Source: Neisseria mucosa
GTDB taxonomy: Bacteria; Pseudomonadota; Gammaproteobacteria; Burkholderiales; Neisseriaceae
Reading direction: 5' to 3'
DNA length: 59,483 nt
NCBI RefSeq assembly: GCF_003044445.1
Contig: NZ_POWX01000016.1
Location: forward strand, 1 to 59,483
Position numbers and translations under genes: made by a program
Notes under the pieces: model-generated
The model's input: the letters and a program-made list of their open reading frames with translations, nothing else
What the model was told of the DNA's origin: nothing
Database searches by the model: none
In this document: one piece after another, positions 1 to 7,822 of the stretch
How the letters are laid out: every line of letters begins with the position of its first letter
How positions within the stretch are numbered: the first letter of the stretch is position 1

Positions 1-152
1 TGTCTGGGGGACATACTCAGAAATTCGTTGTTTGGGTGTGTCTGGGGGACACACTCAGAAATTCGTTGTTTGGGTGTGTCTGGGGGACACACTCAGAAAT
101 TCGTTGTTTGGGTGTGTCTGGGGGACATACTCAGAAATTCGTTGTTTGGGTG
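1..152. repeat. Four tandem 38-bp direct repeats
   Basis: Units start at 1, 39, 77 and 115 and are identical except for one T/C change (ACATAC in units 1 and 4, ACACAC in 2 and 3). The array may continue upstream of the window. In units 2 and 3, GTGTGTC-TGGGG-GACACAC forms an inverted repeat with 7-bp arms spanning the unit junction. There are no spacers, so it is not a CRISPR. Position inside an ICE replication/partition region suggests iterons, a parS-like centromere or an origin component; this is inference. Confidence 0.85.
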
Positions 153-204
153 TGCATAGTATGCACAGTCTCGGTAATCGGTTTCAGGTGTTCACAGTGT
201 GAAC
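152..204. promoter_or_regulatory. Two 15-bp palindromes next to the tandem repeats
   Basis: GTGCATA-G-TATGCAC (152-166) and GTTCACA-G-TGTGAAC (190-204) are both perfect 7-1-7 palindromes with a central G, spaced 38 bp centre to centre, the same as the neighbouring repeat period. They look like binding sites for a dimeric protein such as a ParB-like factor or repressor. No direct evidence of function. Confidence 0.6.
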
Positions 205-343
205 AGCATTTTGCCGCAGCTTCACCCCTTACCCTTAAAAGCCTTTTATTGTGCGAACTTTAATTACACGGATAACCGACACTTCGGAATCTTGCTTAAC
301 CAACCTCCGAAACATGGATTTTCACTATCGGAGGCTCATGGTT

Positions 344-1798
344 TTAACGGGTGTGTTTCTGTTCCAGCATTTTCTGCATATCGCCAATAACTTTTTTGCC
401 ATAATCTTTTTCTTTCGGTGCTTCAGACGGCTCTACTGTATTCGGCAATACTCGGTTAGCTGTCATACGTGCTGCTTCAATACGCATGTTTCTCACAATG
501 GATGCAAATGAGCAGGTTAAGCCTTCAGGACTAGCAGCCTGTTTACACAAGTGTGTCAGTAAACCCAGCGGACTGTTGACGGGTTTAACCTGTCCGGCAA
601 TTTCGTCAAGAATTTCCTGATATTGGTCGTGGCTGCCATTGGGAAAGAACTTGTCAAAGACGTGTCGGCAGTCTGTTTTCAATTTGGACAGCTTGGATGG
701 GTATACCAAACCTTCAAGACGTATCTCGGCATCTCCATTGGAAGGAACAGGAGTATCAACCACCACCACATCACATTCCTGTGAAGTTCCAGTATCTTTG
801 TTTGTTGTAGTTGTAATATCCTCCGTAGGAGGATTGTTGTAATTATTACTATATATATTTTGCCGATTCGTCGCTTCTGATTTTCCCAAATCGTCACTTC
901 TAAACTTCTGACCTTCTCCTTTAGTTACTTCCGAGTTTTCCAATTTGTCACTTCCCAAAACCTTCCTCGATTGCGTTTTGCTTGCCGCCAATACGCCCAA
1001 ACGCATTTCTGGCTTCTGTGTGAGTCTGATTTTTTCTTCCAGCATGGACATCAGACGTGCGCCATTGATGTGGCTAAAGATACGGGCGTTCTGCTCGTAA
1101 TGTTTTTCTACCAACAGGCCGGCATTCTTCAACATGGTTCGAGTACGTTGCTGCGGTTTGTAGCCCAACATGGTAGCCTCTTCCCATTCTTTGATGGTGG
1201 CCGAGTAATAAAGTCGTCGCATCATAAAGGGGTTGTTCAGATTAGCGTGACGGGCGCTTTGGTGCAGGGCGTTCGACAGGATAACAGCCGCATGGATGTC
1301 GCCTGTCAGCCATACCAAGTCAAGGTGGTATACGATGGAATCACTGAAATAGTCGCGGATAAAACCTAGCTCCTGTTTGCGCCATTCTTCGATGGTCAGT
1401 TGAGTTACATCTGCTAAACCGAAGGATTCGCAGATGGCTTCCGACAGAGCCTTCAAATTCACACGCACAGCTAAACGCGCCCCTTGGCCGATACGGGCAA
1501 TCTGAATCAGGTTGAGTTCGACCAGTTTATTTTTGCACAGACCCTGTTCGCGTTTGGTCAGACCGGTTTCTTCTTCCGTTTCACCAATGGATTTGAATAT
1601 CCAACCGTCACGGATTTCGACATTGATACCGACCCGCAGCCAGTAAAGTAATTGTGACAGATAGGCGGCAGTTTTAAGGCTGCCGGTAATGTGTATCAGG
1701 CTGCGGTGTACCACGATCCGGCGGCCTGACTGCAAACGGCGCCAGCAAGCAACAAGATTGCCGTTGAACTCTTTCGGAGGGAGCAGTTCGTTCATCAT
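344..1798 (-). CDS. ICE replication-type protein (STY4528-like), hypothetical
   Basis: This 484-residue protein has an N-terminal region (about 30-130) reading like winged-helix replication/DnaD-type proteins: a helix-rich 'AAYLSQLLYWLR' stretch, then 'TGLTKREQ' and an aliphatic beta-wing-like segment. The middle (about 285-345) is Ser/Thr/Asn-rich and low complexity. The C-terminal part has a short structured block (about 380-450). It is the last visible gene of the parA operon, 6 bp after the preceding stop, with a good GGGAGG ribosome site before an ATGATG start. By gene order it is most like the STY4528-family island replication proteins of PFGI-1-class ICEs; family assignment is inferred from context and fold impression, not from a search. 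Confidence 0.6.
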   Translation of the reverse strand: MMNELLPPKEFNGNLVACWRRLQSGRRIVVHRSLIHITGSLKTAAYLSQLLYWLRVGINVEIRDGWIFKSIGETEEETGLTKREQGLCKNKLVELNLIQIARIGQGARLAVRVNLKALSEAICESFGLADVTQLTIEEWRKQELGFIRDYFSDSIVYHLDLVWLTGDIHAAVILSNALHQSARHANLNNPFMMRRLYYSATIKEWEEATMLGYKPQQRTRTMLKNAGLLVEKHYEQNARIFSHINGARLMSMLEEKIRLTQKPEMRLGVLAASKTQSRKVLGSDKLENSEVTKGEGQKFRSDDLGKSEATNRQNIYSNNYNNPPTEDITTTTNKDTGTSQECDVVVVDTPVPSNGDAEIRLEGLVYPSKLSKLKTDCRHVFDKFFPNGSHDQYQEILDEIAGQVKPVNSPLGLLTHLCKQAASPEGLTCSFASIVRNMRIEAARMTANRVLPNTVEPSEAPKEKDYGKKVIGDMQKMLEQKHTR

Positions 1799-1804
1799 GC
1801 CTCC

Positions 1805-2548
1805 CTATACCTGCGTGTTATGAAGATACTGCCATGACAAATCTGCCATGGCTTTATGATTCAGACGGAATACGGTCAGTTCGTACAATGGGTGTCGGCC
1901 TGCTTCCAACAATCCGGCTTTGGCCAAAGCCTTCATGGAACGATGCTGTTCTGTTTCATCCAACATGGACATGGCCTTTACCTGTTCTTCGGTATAGGGG
2001 ATCCATTCGCTGAAATCGCCGCGTTTGTCCGGTGTCTGATAGCGTTGTTGTGCCTGTACCATAAAATAGAACAGCACATCGTTGATTTTGAGGCCGGATT
2101 TCAGCATGGCTGCCGCACACATCCGGTCAACCGGAACGGACGGCATCATGCTGTATGTACTGTCTCCGCGCAAAGCGTTATCCTGCTCGCGCAACGCATC
2201 GGAGAAGTGCTTCTCGTTCAGGCTGTATACAGTATGCACACCGGAACGTTCGGACAGCAGAAACCACTGCTGTTTCAGCAGACGGCGCACATTATGCCAA
2301 CGGCTCTGGCCGAAGCCCAAGCCGTCGCGCATATCGGCATCGCTGATGGCGACCGATTGACCGTAAGGACAGCTTCGGACCATCCACGATAAAAAGTAAC
2401 CGGCATAGGTATCTCCCACCAACTGGCCGTAAGCGGGGACATACAGAACTGGTTCTTCCATCAGAGAACCCAGTACGCTGGTAATGACTTGGTTCTGTTC
2501 GATTTCCGCAAGTTCTGGATATTCGTACAGATTTAATACTTTGTTCAT
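1805..2548 (-). CDS. ICE-encoded hypothetical protein, possible replication accessory
   Basis: 247 residues starting at MNKVLNLYEYPEL. The longer open frame upstream is rejected because the ATG at 2548 overlaps the TGA of the DUF2857-like gene (ATGA), the usual sign of translational coupling. No membrane segment or signal peptide. Two wHTH-like stretches can be read (about 75-120, 'MRDGLGFGQSRWHNVRRLLKQQ', and about 195-225, 'MSMLDETEQHRSMKALAKAGLLEAG'), suggesting a DNA-binding replication or control protein. Not recognised as a named family; it sits between the DUF2857-like and STY4528-like genes as in GGI/PFGI-1 modules. Confidence 0.6.
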   Translation of the reverse strand: MNKVLNLYEYPELAEIEQNQVITSVLGSLMEEPVLYVPAYGQLVGDTYAGYFLSWMVRSCPYGQSVAISDADMRDGLGFGQSRWHNVRRLLKQQWFLLSERSGVHTVYSLNEKHFSDALREQDNALRGDSTYSMMPSVPVDRMCAAAMLKSGLKINDVLFYFMVQAQQRYQTPDKRGDFSEWIPYTEEQVKAMSMLDETEQHRSMKALAKAGLLEAGRHPLYELTVFRLNHKAMADLSWQYLHNTQV

Positions 2549-3189
2549 TTCAAATACTCCGAGATGGCAGTATTTAACTGGGAAAGGTCGTAGTCGGGAA
2601 AGGCTTTGTGCAGCAGTTGATAGCGCGTATAACTGTCTTTCTCCTGTTTGCACAATTTCTCCCAGTAAGCTGCAACCGTCAGTTGCTCTTCCAGCTCCAG
2701 TGTTTTACGTCTGCCGACTGCTACCGGCAGGTTCATTTCTGATCGCAGTTTCTTAATATCGGCCGATGCCAGCATCGCGCACATATTCAGGATCATGGTA
2801 TTACTCGCGCCATGAGCAACCAGCCATTCGCATTGCTGCATCTGGCGTTGTCGCTTCTCGTTCTGTTCGCGCTCGATACGCATGATTTCCTGTAAAGTGT
2901 TTAGGTCAATACGGACTTCCAATACTCCTGCCAGGCGTTCGGCAATCGTGCCGACTTGTTCCGCTGTTAGTTTGCTCAGATATTCGAATACCTCAGCGTA
3001 TTTACCAATCATCACAGAATTGGTTATTCGTTCCTGCTTGCACGGCGAACCGGCAGCAAGGATATTCAGAATCTGTGCATAGAGTAGGGCGTTCTTGCCT
3101 GTCAGACGCATCTTGTAGGTATCGGCAGCCGGCATCACGACAGGCTGGCGGCGTGCCGTATTTCTTAACATTCTCCGTTCTGGAAACAT
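2545..3189 (-). CDS. DUF2857-like ICE protein
   Basis: 214 residues, soluble, largely helical. The C-terminal two thirds ('EWLVAHGASNTMILNMCAMLASADIKKLRSEM' onward) has the layout of DUF2857 proteins, which in PFGI-1/GGI-type elements lie directly after parB, as here (15 bp after its stop). A GAGGAGG sequence lies 7-8 bp before the ATG. It overlaps the next gene by 4 bp. Function unknown; by location it belongs to the partition/replication operon. Family call is from gene order and remembered sequence pattern. Confidence 0.65.
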   Translation of the reverse strand: MFPERRMLRNTARRQPVVMPAADTYKMRLTGKNALLYAQILNILAAGSPCKQERITNSVMIGKYAEVFEYLSKLTAEQVGTIAERLAGVLEVRIDLNTLQEIMRIEREQNEKRQRQMQQCEWLVAHGASNTMILNMCAMLASADIKKLRSEMNLPVAVGRRKTLELEEQLTVAAYWEKLCKQEKDSYTRYQLLHKAFPDYDLSQLNTAISEYLK

Positions 3190-3204
3190 ACTCCGACCTC
3201 CTCA

Positions 3205-4869
3205 TCAAACCGGTTTGAACACATCCATTTTCGGCCAGCCGCAATAGTGTGCATTGATAACCGCCTGCAGATATTCGAACAACAGCGGCGACAGTTCTTC
3301 ATCGCCTGTCATCAGGTAATAGACGTTCAGGTTCAGATTATCGAAACCGCCGGCTCCCAAAGTGTATTCAACCACGTCTTTGAATAATTCCGGATCGCGG
3401 TAAGCGGCCGCCAGTACGGGATGTCTGCGTTCGTTTGCCAAAAACGGATTGTATTTTTGCAGCATATCAGGCGAACCGAACAATTCGGATTCGTTGCTGG
3501 TCTGCCACAAATAGCCGAAGACGACTGAGGCACGCGGATGGCGAATGTTCAGACTGCCGTTTATCAGCAGGTTGCCGCGCCATTCGTCACTGGAAAAATC
3601 CGGTAAATCCAGCATGTAACCATAAGGCATTTTGTCGTCAAATATCAGGAAATCACGGATGTTGGCTGCATTTGTCAGATTAATCACGGCAGTATGCAGG
3701 GCTTTGATTGCCTGATTTTCATCTAAGGCTACCGCTGCGGCAGCCGAAGGCAGGGTTACGGGATTATGGGCAGAAACGGAAGTAGGGGATTCGGCAGCAG
3801 ATTGAGGAAGAGGGCGGTTACTGGTTTCAGTTTCGCGTATAAATGCCTCGGAATGCGGTTCGACCGCATTCCGAGCCACGCTGTCGCTCTGCACGTCAGG
3901 CGTTGTTGTTGTTTCCGCTTTTTCCTGTGGCTCAGAATCGGACGCTGTTCCAGTTACGGCGGCGGAAGCTGCGCCATAGCCGTTTGGAGAAGTTGTCCCA
4001 GTTTCTTGTTTGATGCCGTAAACGGCTTCAAACTGCTGTTGCAGGTATACTTGAAGCGCCGGAACATCGAGTTCCGTCTCTTCAATATGTTCACTGTGCC
4101 ACCTATCTAACGTCGACTCCCAAAAATCGGCAAACGCTGTCCCAGTTTCATGCTCAAAAGCAAGCTGTCCCAGTAATTCGTTGTATTGTTTGCGGATTTC
4201 AGTTGTCTTTGATAATGACAAATCATTACAAAACTTTCCGAGTGCGCTCAAATTGTCGGTAGCAAAGAAAAATAGAGATAACTTAGAAAACGAAATTGAA
4301 AGACCATAAGATGAGAACGCGTCCACCAACTTGCGCAAACCCAAGGTTTCAGAGGATTTTTCCTGCAACATATCGCGGATTTCCGCATACGCACAGGCTT
4401 TGTCCCAAAAAACCATATCCGCACGTTGTTCGTTTTCAATCAGGTGGGCGATTTGGATGTCTTCGTCGTTGGTGTATTCAATATAGATGCACGGAATGCT
4501 TGCAAAACGGGCATCGCCAGTTTCCTCATACAGTTCTTTGACGATTTTAAGGCGCGTATTACCGCCTTGTGCTAGTATGTACTTGCCGGAATCGGGACGA
4601 CGGGTCACATGCACCGGGTGCTGCACGCCCGATGCGCGGATAGAGGCTTTGATTTGTCCGTACAGTTCCTCGTCGTGTTGGCGGCGGGGATTTTTGTCGA
4701 AAAAATCAATGTCGTTAACTGATAAATTGAGGAACATGCCCGGCATATTTTGCGGGGCAGTATTCAGATTCATACCGGTTTGGGTCGGATTGGCAACGAG
4801 CAGGCTGGAATTGACCAAGCCGCCCGTCAGTTTCCGAGTCGGTCTGATGGGTTGGTTGCCGTTGGACAT
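3205..4869 (-). CDS. parB: ParB family partition protein, PFGI-1 ICE class
   Basis: 554 residues, much longer than chromosomal ParB (about 290). The N-terminal ParB/Srx fold (about 48-160) shows NPRR, GGNTRL and ENEQR, the three typical ParB boxes. A helical central DNA-binding part follows (to about 270), then a Ser/Thr/Ala-rich linker (about 285-390) and a C-terminal domain (about 395-554) seen in the ICE PFGI-1-class ParB proteins. It starts 2 bp after the parA stop, so it is coupled to parA. Expected role: element partition/stability; in the gonococcal GGI the equivalent pair is linked to the type IV secretion phenotype. Confidence 0.85.
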   Translation of the reverse strand: MSNGNQPIRPTRKLTGGLVNSSLLVANPTQTGMNLNTAPQNMPGMFLNLSVNDIDFFDKNPRRQHDEELYGQIKASIRASGVQHPVHVTRRPDSGKYILAQGGNTRLKIVKELYEETGDARFASIPCIYIEYTNDEDIQIAHLIENEQRADMVFWDKACAYAEIRDMLQEKSSETLGLRKLVDAFSSYGLSISFSKLSLFFFATDNLSALGKFCNDLSLSKTTEIRKQYNELLGQLAFEHETGTAFADFWESTLDRWHSEHIEETELDVPALQVYLQQQFEAVYGIKQETGTTSPNGYGAASAAVTGTASDSEPQEKAETTTTPDVQSDSVARNAVEPHSEAFIRETETSNRPLPQSAAESPTSVSAHNPVTLPSAAAAVALDENQAIKALHTAVINLTNAANIRDFLIFDDKMPYGYMLDLPDFSSDEWRGNLLINGSLNIRHPRASVVFGYLWQTSNESELFGSPDMLQKYNPFLANERRHPVLAAAYRDPELFKDVVEYTLGAGGFDNLNLNVYYLMTGDEELSPLLFEYLQAVINAHYCGWPKMDVFKPV

Positions 4870-4871
4870 GA

Positions 4872-5783
4872 TTATTCTCCCGCTGTATCGGTTTCAGATT
4901 CATCTGTACCATATTCGCTGTACAAATCGGCCATATTATTGAAAAAAGTGCCTTTCAACTGCTGATCTTTAATCGGCGGGAAAAGCTCATACACGAGAGA
5001 AGTCATTACTGAGAGTGCAGATTCGGACTTGCCTGCGTGTTCCCGTTCGTGGCAATGTACCGGAATCCGATAAGTAGAGGCTTCCAAATAGGCTTTAGCA
5101 TACGGAATAACCGTATTCAGAATCTGATTTTTTCCGTCAATGGAAGTATTGAACTCGGCTTTGATTTCATAAGCAATCAGACGAGCATTACGCGTACGGT
5201 CTTGCGCGTAAATCAAGGCACGCAGAGGCGGAACCTCTAAGTTGATGGCTGAACCGAGGCTGAGGCGTTCCAGCAGACCCAACGTACCTTTCAAAAACTC
5301 ACGCGTGCTGAGTGCGCTCGGATTGATTGGGCTAAGGAGCATGGTTGAAGCATAGACAACAGCATCCTGAACCGGACCGACAGCACCTTGGGTGTCGATA
5401 ATAACAATATCGTAATTAGTCTGAATGAATGGATGAACCAGCTTCGAACGCAGCAAAACAGCGCGGTCGATACGGTTTTGGACATTGATACGGACATCAT
5501 CCGACAGGTTGTTTGACAGGATAATATCTAAATTCGGATAAACCGTATTGGAAACGGTAGATGAAATGGTATTTTCGGAATTGTCTGCCAAAAGCAACTC
5601 GACAATACCGTTCGGTGCAACGTAATGCAGCGGATAGTATTTGCTCAAAGATGCTTGAGGGTCGGCATCAATCATTAATACACGGAAGCCCATATCGGCA
5701 AGCATGCCGCCGATGTTTGCAGTAACAGTTGTTTTTCCTGTTCCACCTTTGGTCCCCACGATTCCAAGAGTCGTAATAGGCAT
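4872..5783 (-). CDS. parA: ParA/Soj family partition ATPase
   Basis: 303 residues from MPITTLGIVGTKGGTGKTT. The deviant Walker A box KGGTGKT lies at about 11-17, with a Walker A' 'MLIDADPQASLSKYY' and Walker B 'IVIIDTQGAVG'. The open frame runs 32 codons further upstream, but the chosen ATG has AGAGG 7-8 bp before it and begins at the conserved beta-1 strand. First gene of the minus-strand element operon and the closest gene to dif (110 bp). ParA ATPases act with ParB to distribute DNA; here it should stabilise the integrated or excised element. Confidence 0.92.
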   Translation of the reverse strand: MPITTLGIVGTKGGTGKTTVTANIGGMLADMGFRVLMIDADPQASLSKYYPLHYVAPNGIVELLLADNSENTISSTVSNTVYPNLDIILSNNLSDDVRINVQNRIDRAVLLRSKLVHPFIQTNYDIVIIDTQGAVGPVQDAVVYASTMLLSPINPSALSTREFLKGTLGLLERLSLGSAINLEVPPLRALIYAQDRTRNARLIAYEIKAEFNTSIDGKNQILNTVIPYAKAYLEASTYRIPVHCHEREHAGKSESALSVMTSLVYELFPPIKDQQLKGTFFNNMADLYSEYGTDESETDTAGE

Positions 5784-5893
5784 AGGATGACCTCTGTAAA
5801 ATTGCGTTAAAAATAAGCCTATACCGTATATCTTGACTGTTTTAAGCCACTTCGAACGCCGGTTTGGAAATTTTACCAAAGGCAGCGTTCTTT

Positions 5894-5921
5894 AGTTCGC
5901 ATAATGTATATTATGTTAAAT
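5894..5921. other. dif: dif-like XerC/XerD recombination site
   Basis: 28 bp made of an 11-bp arm AGTTCGCATAA, a 6-bp centre TGTATA and an 11-bp arm TTATGTTAAAT; this matches the Neisseria dif sequence as I remember it. It marks the junction between the parA end of the conjugative element and the chromosome (ubiE side). GGI-type elements use the host XerCD at such sites. Normal dif also resolves chromosome dimers at the terminus, so the window may lie near the replication terminus. Confidence 0.9.
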
Positions 5922-5945
5922 TTACTCGATAGTAGTATTTTAAAG

Positions 5946-5974
5946 GCCATCTTAATTATCAGATGGCTTTTTTT
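5946..5974 (+). terminator. Orphan plus-strand terminator beside dif
   Basis: GCCATCT-8 nt loop-AGATGGC followed by seven T. It points to the plus strand, yet no plus-strand gene lies upstream of it in the window. It probably served the gene that stood on the other side of dif before the element inserted. Confidence 0.75.
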
Positions 5975-5998
5975 ATGGATATCTTAGAATTTTATTCC

Positions 5999-6736
5999 CT
6001 AAAATTTTACGCCTTTATGTAATGCTACAATTCCTGCGCTCATATTATGATAATCCACGCTGTCAAACCCCGCGTCCAGCATCATCTGTTTCAAAGTTTC
6101 TTGGTCGGGATGCATACGGATGGATTCGGCGAGATATTGATAGCTGTCAGCGTCTTTTGCAATCAGTTTGCCCATAACCGGCAGCAGCTTGAAGGAATAC
6201 AGGTCGTACACGCCTTCCAGCGGTTTGTAGACTTTGGAAAACTCCAACACCAGCAGCGTGCCGCCCGGTTTCAACACGCGGTACATCTCTTTCAGCGCGG
6301 CATCTTTATGCGTCATGTTGCGCAGACCGAAGGCGACAGAAACCAGATTGAAATAGTTGTCGGGAAACGGTAGTTTTTCAGCATCAGCCAGCGATACAGG
6401 CAGAATCAGCCCTTCGTTGAGCAGTCGGTCGCGTCCAACGGTCAGCATTGAAGAATTGATGTCAGTCAGCCAGACTTCGCCCTCTTTTCCCACTCGTTTG
6501 GCCCAGCCTCGAGACAGGTCGCCCGTACCGCCGGCAATATCCAATACTTTGTCGCCTTTTTTCAAGCGTGCGGTATTGATGGTGAAATGCTTCCAAACAC
6601 GGTGCAGGCCGCCGGACATTACATCGTTCATGATGTCATAGTTTTTCGCTACAGAATGGAATACTTCGGCTACCTTGCCTGCCTTTTCGTTCTCATCTAC
6701 GGTACTGAAACCAAAATGGGTTTTGTGGTCGCTCAT
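5999..6736 (-). CDS. ubiE: Ubiquinone/menaquinone C-methyltransferase UbiE
   Basis: 245 residues, full length. UbiE carries out the SAM-dependent C-methylation of the benzoquinol (and naphthoquinol) ring in quinone synthesis at the membrane. Visible family signatures: 'VFHSVAKNYDIMNDVMSGGLHRVWK' near the N-terminus, SAM motif I 'VLDIAGGTGDL' (about 65-75), 'FGLRNMTHKDAALKEMYRVLKPGG' and C-terminal 'MSAGIVALHKG'. It follows the DUF971 gene on the same strand after about 290 bp. The gene is the first chromosomal gene next to dif. Assignment is firm. Confidence 0.97.
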   Translation of the reverse strand: MSDHKTHFGFSTVDENEKAGKVAEVFHSVAKNYDIMNDVMSGGLHRVWKHFTINTARLKKGDKVLDIAGGTGDLSRGWAKRVGKEGEVWLTDINSSMLTVGRDRLLNEGLILPVSLADAEKLPFPDNYFNLVSVAFGLRNMTHKDAALKEMYRVLKPGGTLLVLEFSKVYKPLEGVYDLYSFKLLPVMGKLIAKDADSYQYLAESIRMHPDQETLKQMMLDAGFDSVDYHNMSAGIVALHKGVKF

Positions 6737-7023
6737 GTTGCCTGCCTTTTGATAAATTTAAAATTAAAATAATGTGAACTCAGATATTGAATACGTCGAA
6801 ATCGCCAATCATTTTCGACGCAGGAAATATATTTTTCGCCTGCCCCACCTTAAAACGAGCGGTTGTTGGGTAATCCGTACAAACCGAAGATGTGGTGTCC
6901 GTACAGGTGCGTGAAAAAAATCCGTCTGTTTTCAAGACAGTGAAGGTAACGTTGTACGCTCTCGATAGCAAGCATGCTCCGGTACCTAAAAATTGCAGCT
7001 CCATATTTTCAGACGACCTTTTG

Positions 7024-7464
7024 TCAATGTCTTCCGCCGCAACCTCCGCTGCCGCAGGTATGGCCGGATTTCGGTTCGGCATTCAAATCGTCAGAAGAAG
7101 GAATACGGGACGCGCCAGCCAGCTCCATACGGCGCAGATAGTCCGCCCACAGCGCATCGTAGTCGTGCGCCAGCTTGTGCAGATAGGCCCAGTCGTACAG
7201 GCCGCTGTTGTGGCCGTCTGAAAAAGTGATTTTCAAAGCATAATTACCGACTGGCTCCAAATCAGCAACGGTAACGCTTGCCTTTCCGGTTTGTAAAACC
7301 TCCTGCCCTACGCCGTGTCCGCGCACTTCCGCACTGGGCGAATAAACACGCAAAAACTCTGCGGAAAGTGGTTTTTCATCGGCATCGTAACACAGCGTCA
7401 GCGATGCACGGTCTTTCGACAGACGTATTTCCGTCGGAATGAGGTTGTTTTCGTTCACGGTCAT
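7024..7464 (-). CDS. DUF971 family protein
   Basis: 146 residues. The core 'GHGVGQEVLQTGK..VTVADLEPVGNYALKITFSDGHNSGLYDWAYL' is the DUF971 / gamma-butyrobetaine hydroxylase N-terminal-like domain, a small zinc-ribbon-associated fold found alone in many proteobacteria, often near ubiE. The C-terminus 'HTCGSGGCGGRH' holds two cysteines and two histidines and could bind metal. The start ATG overlaps the TGA of the upstream small membrane gene remnant (ATGA), so the two were once coupled. Exact biochemical role not known. Confidence 0.88.
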   Translation of the reverse strand: MTVNENNLIPTEIRLSKDRASLTLCYDADEKPLSAEFLRVYSPSAEVRGHGVGQEVLQTGKASVTVADLEPVGNYALKITFSDGHNSGLYDWAYLHKLAHDYDALWADYLRRMELAGASRIPSSDDLNAEPKSGHTCGSGGCGGRH

Positions 7465-7694
7465 ACTCCGGATTTTTTACGCAGCCACGCAACTTTGATG
7501 GAAAAAACGCCCCCGGCCGCGGCAAACAGCAAAATTGAATAAAGGGACAGGCGTATCAAATTTATCCTCGTCTGCCCGTTTAAGCCCAAAGGTAACATCA
7601 TCAGTCCTGCAAATATTAAAAACGCCGAAACCATTAAAGCGATAGAAATGAAGGCCTAGCGGGTATTGGCATTGATTTTGTGATGACGGCTCAT
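7461..7694 (-). pseudogene. Small two-helix membrane protein with an in-frame amber codon
   Basis: Frame from ATG (7694) reads MSRHHKINANTR, then TAG (7656-7658), then a membrane-protein-like sequence with two hydrophobic segments separated by 'GLNGQTRIN', ending in TGA that overlaps the next ATG. Expected length 77 residues. The stop is the only defect seen, consistent with a recent CAG to TAG change. A restart at the later ATG (MVSAFL) could still give a shorter protein. Family not recognised. Confidence 0.6.
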
Positions 7695-7759
7695 GGCTGC
7701 GCAAGGGTTGCTGAACTTGAAGTCGGGTCATTCTATCAGTTTTGCAGGCTAATTTCGAT

Positions 7760-7803
7760 AAAAGGTCGTCTGAAACGGAAACGCCTGTTTCAGACGACCT
7801 TTT
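7760..7803 (-). terminator. Inverted DUS pair, terminator of the CAP gene
   Basis: AAAAGGTCGTCTGAAAC and its reverse complement form a 16-17 bp stem with T runs on both sides; lies 20 bp past the CAP gene stop. Confidence 0.85.
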
Positions 7804-7822
7804 GGCTTTTGCTTTATCAGGC

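Larger units (their letters stand above)
1..5921. mobile_element. End of an integrated GGI/PFGI-1-type conjugative element
   Basis: A co-directional minus-strand block (ParA, PFGI-1-type ParB, DUF2857-like protein and two replication-type proteins) resembles the partition/replication end of the gonococcal genetic island and PFGI-1/SPI-7-class ICEs. It stops at a perfect dif-like site at 5894-5921, which is where XerCD-dependent GGI elements sit. The block has no host-dialect AGGTCGTCTGAA, whereas the DNA after 7 kb is full of it; its only DUS core is a GCCGTCTGAA 10-mer at 422-431. The transfer genes, the second dif copy and the rest of the element lie outside the window, so completeness cannot be judged. 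Confidence 0.8.

Noticed and set aside
1..152. CRISPR array
   Set aside because: The 38-bp units are contiguous with no unique spacers and no cas genes are near.
36..263. Short protein across the tandem repeats
   Set aside because: The frame is only the repeat read through; no ribosome site and low-complexity Cys/Gly/Val composition.
6780..7082. 100-residue minus-strand gene between ubiE and the DUF971 gene
   Set aside because: Overlaps the DUF971 gene in another frame, contains a DUS, and has no family-like pattern.
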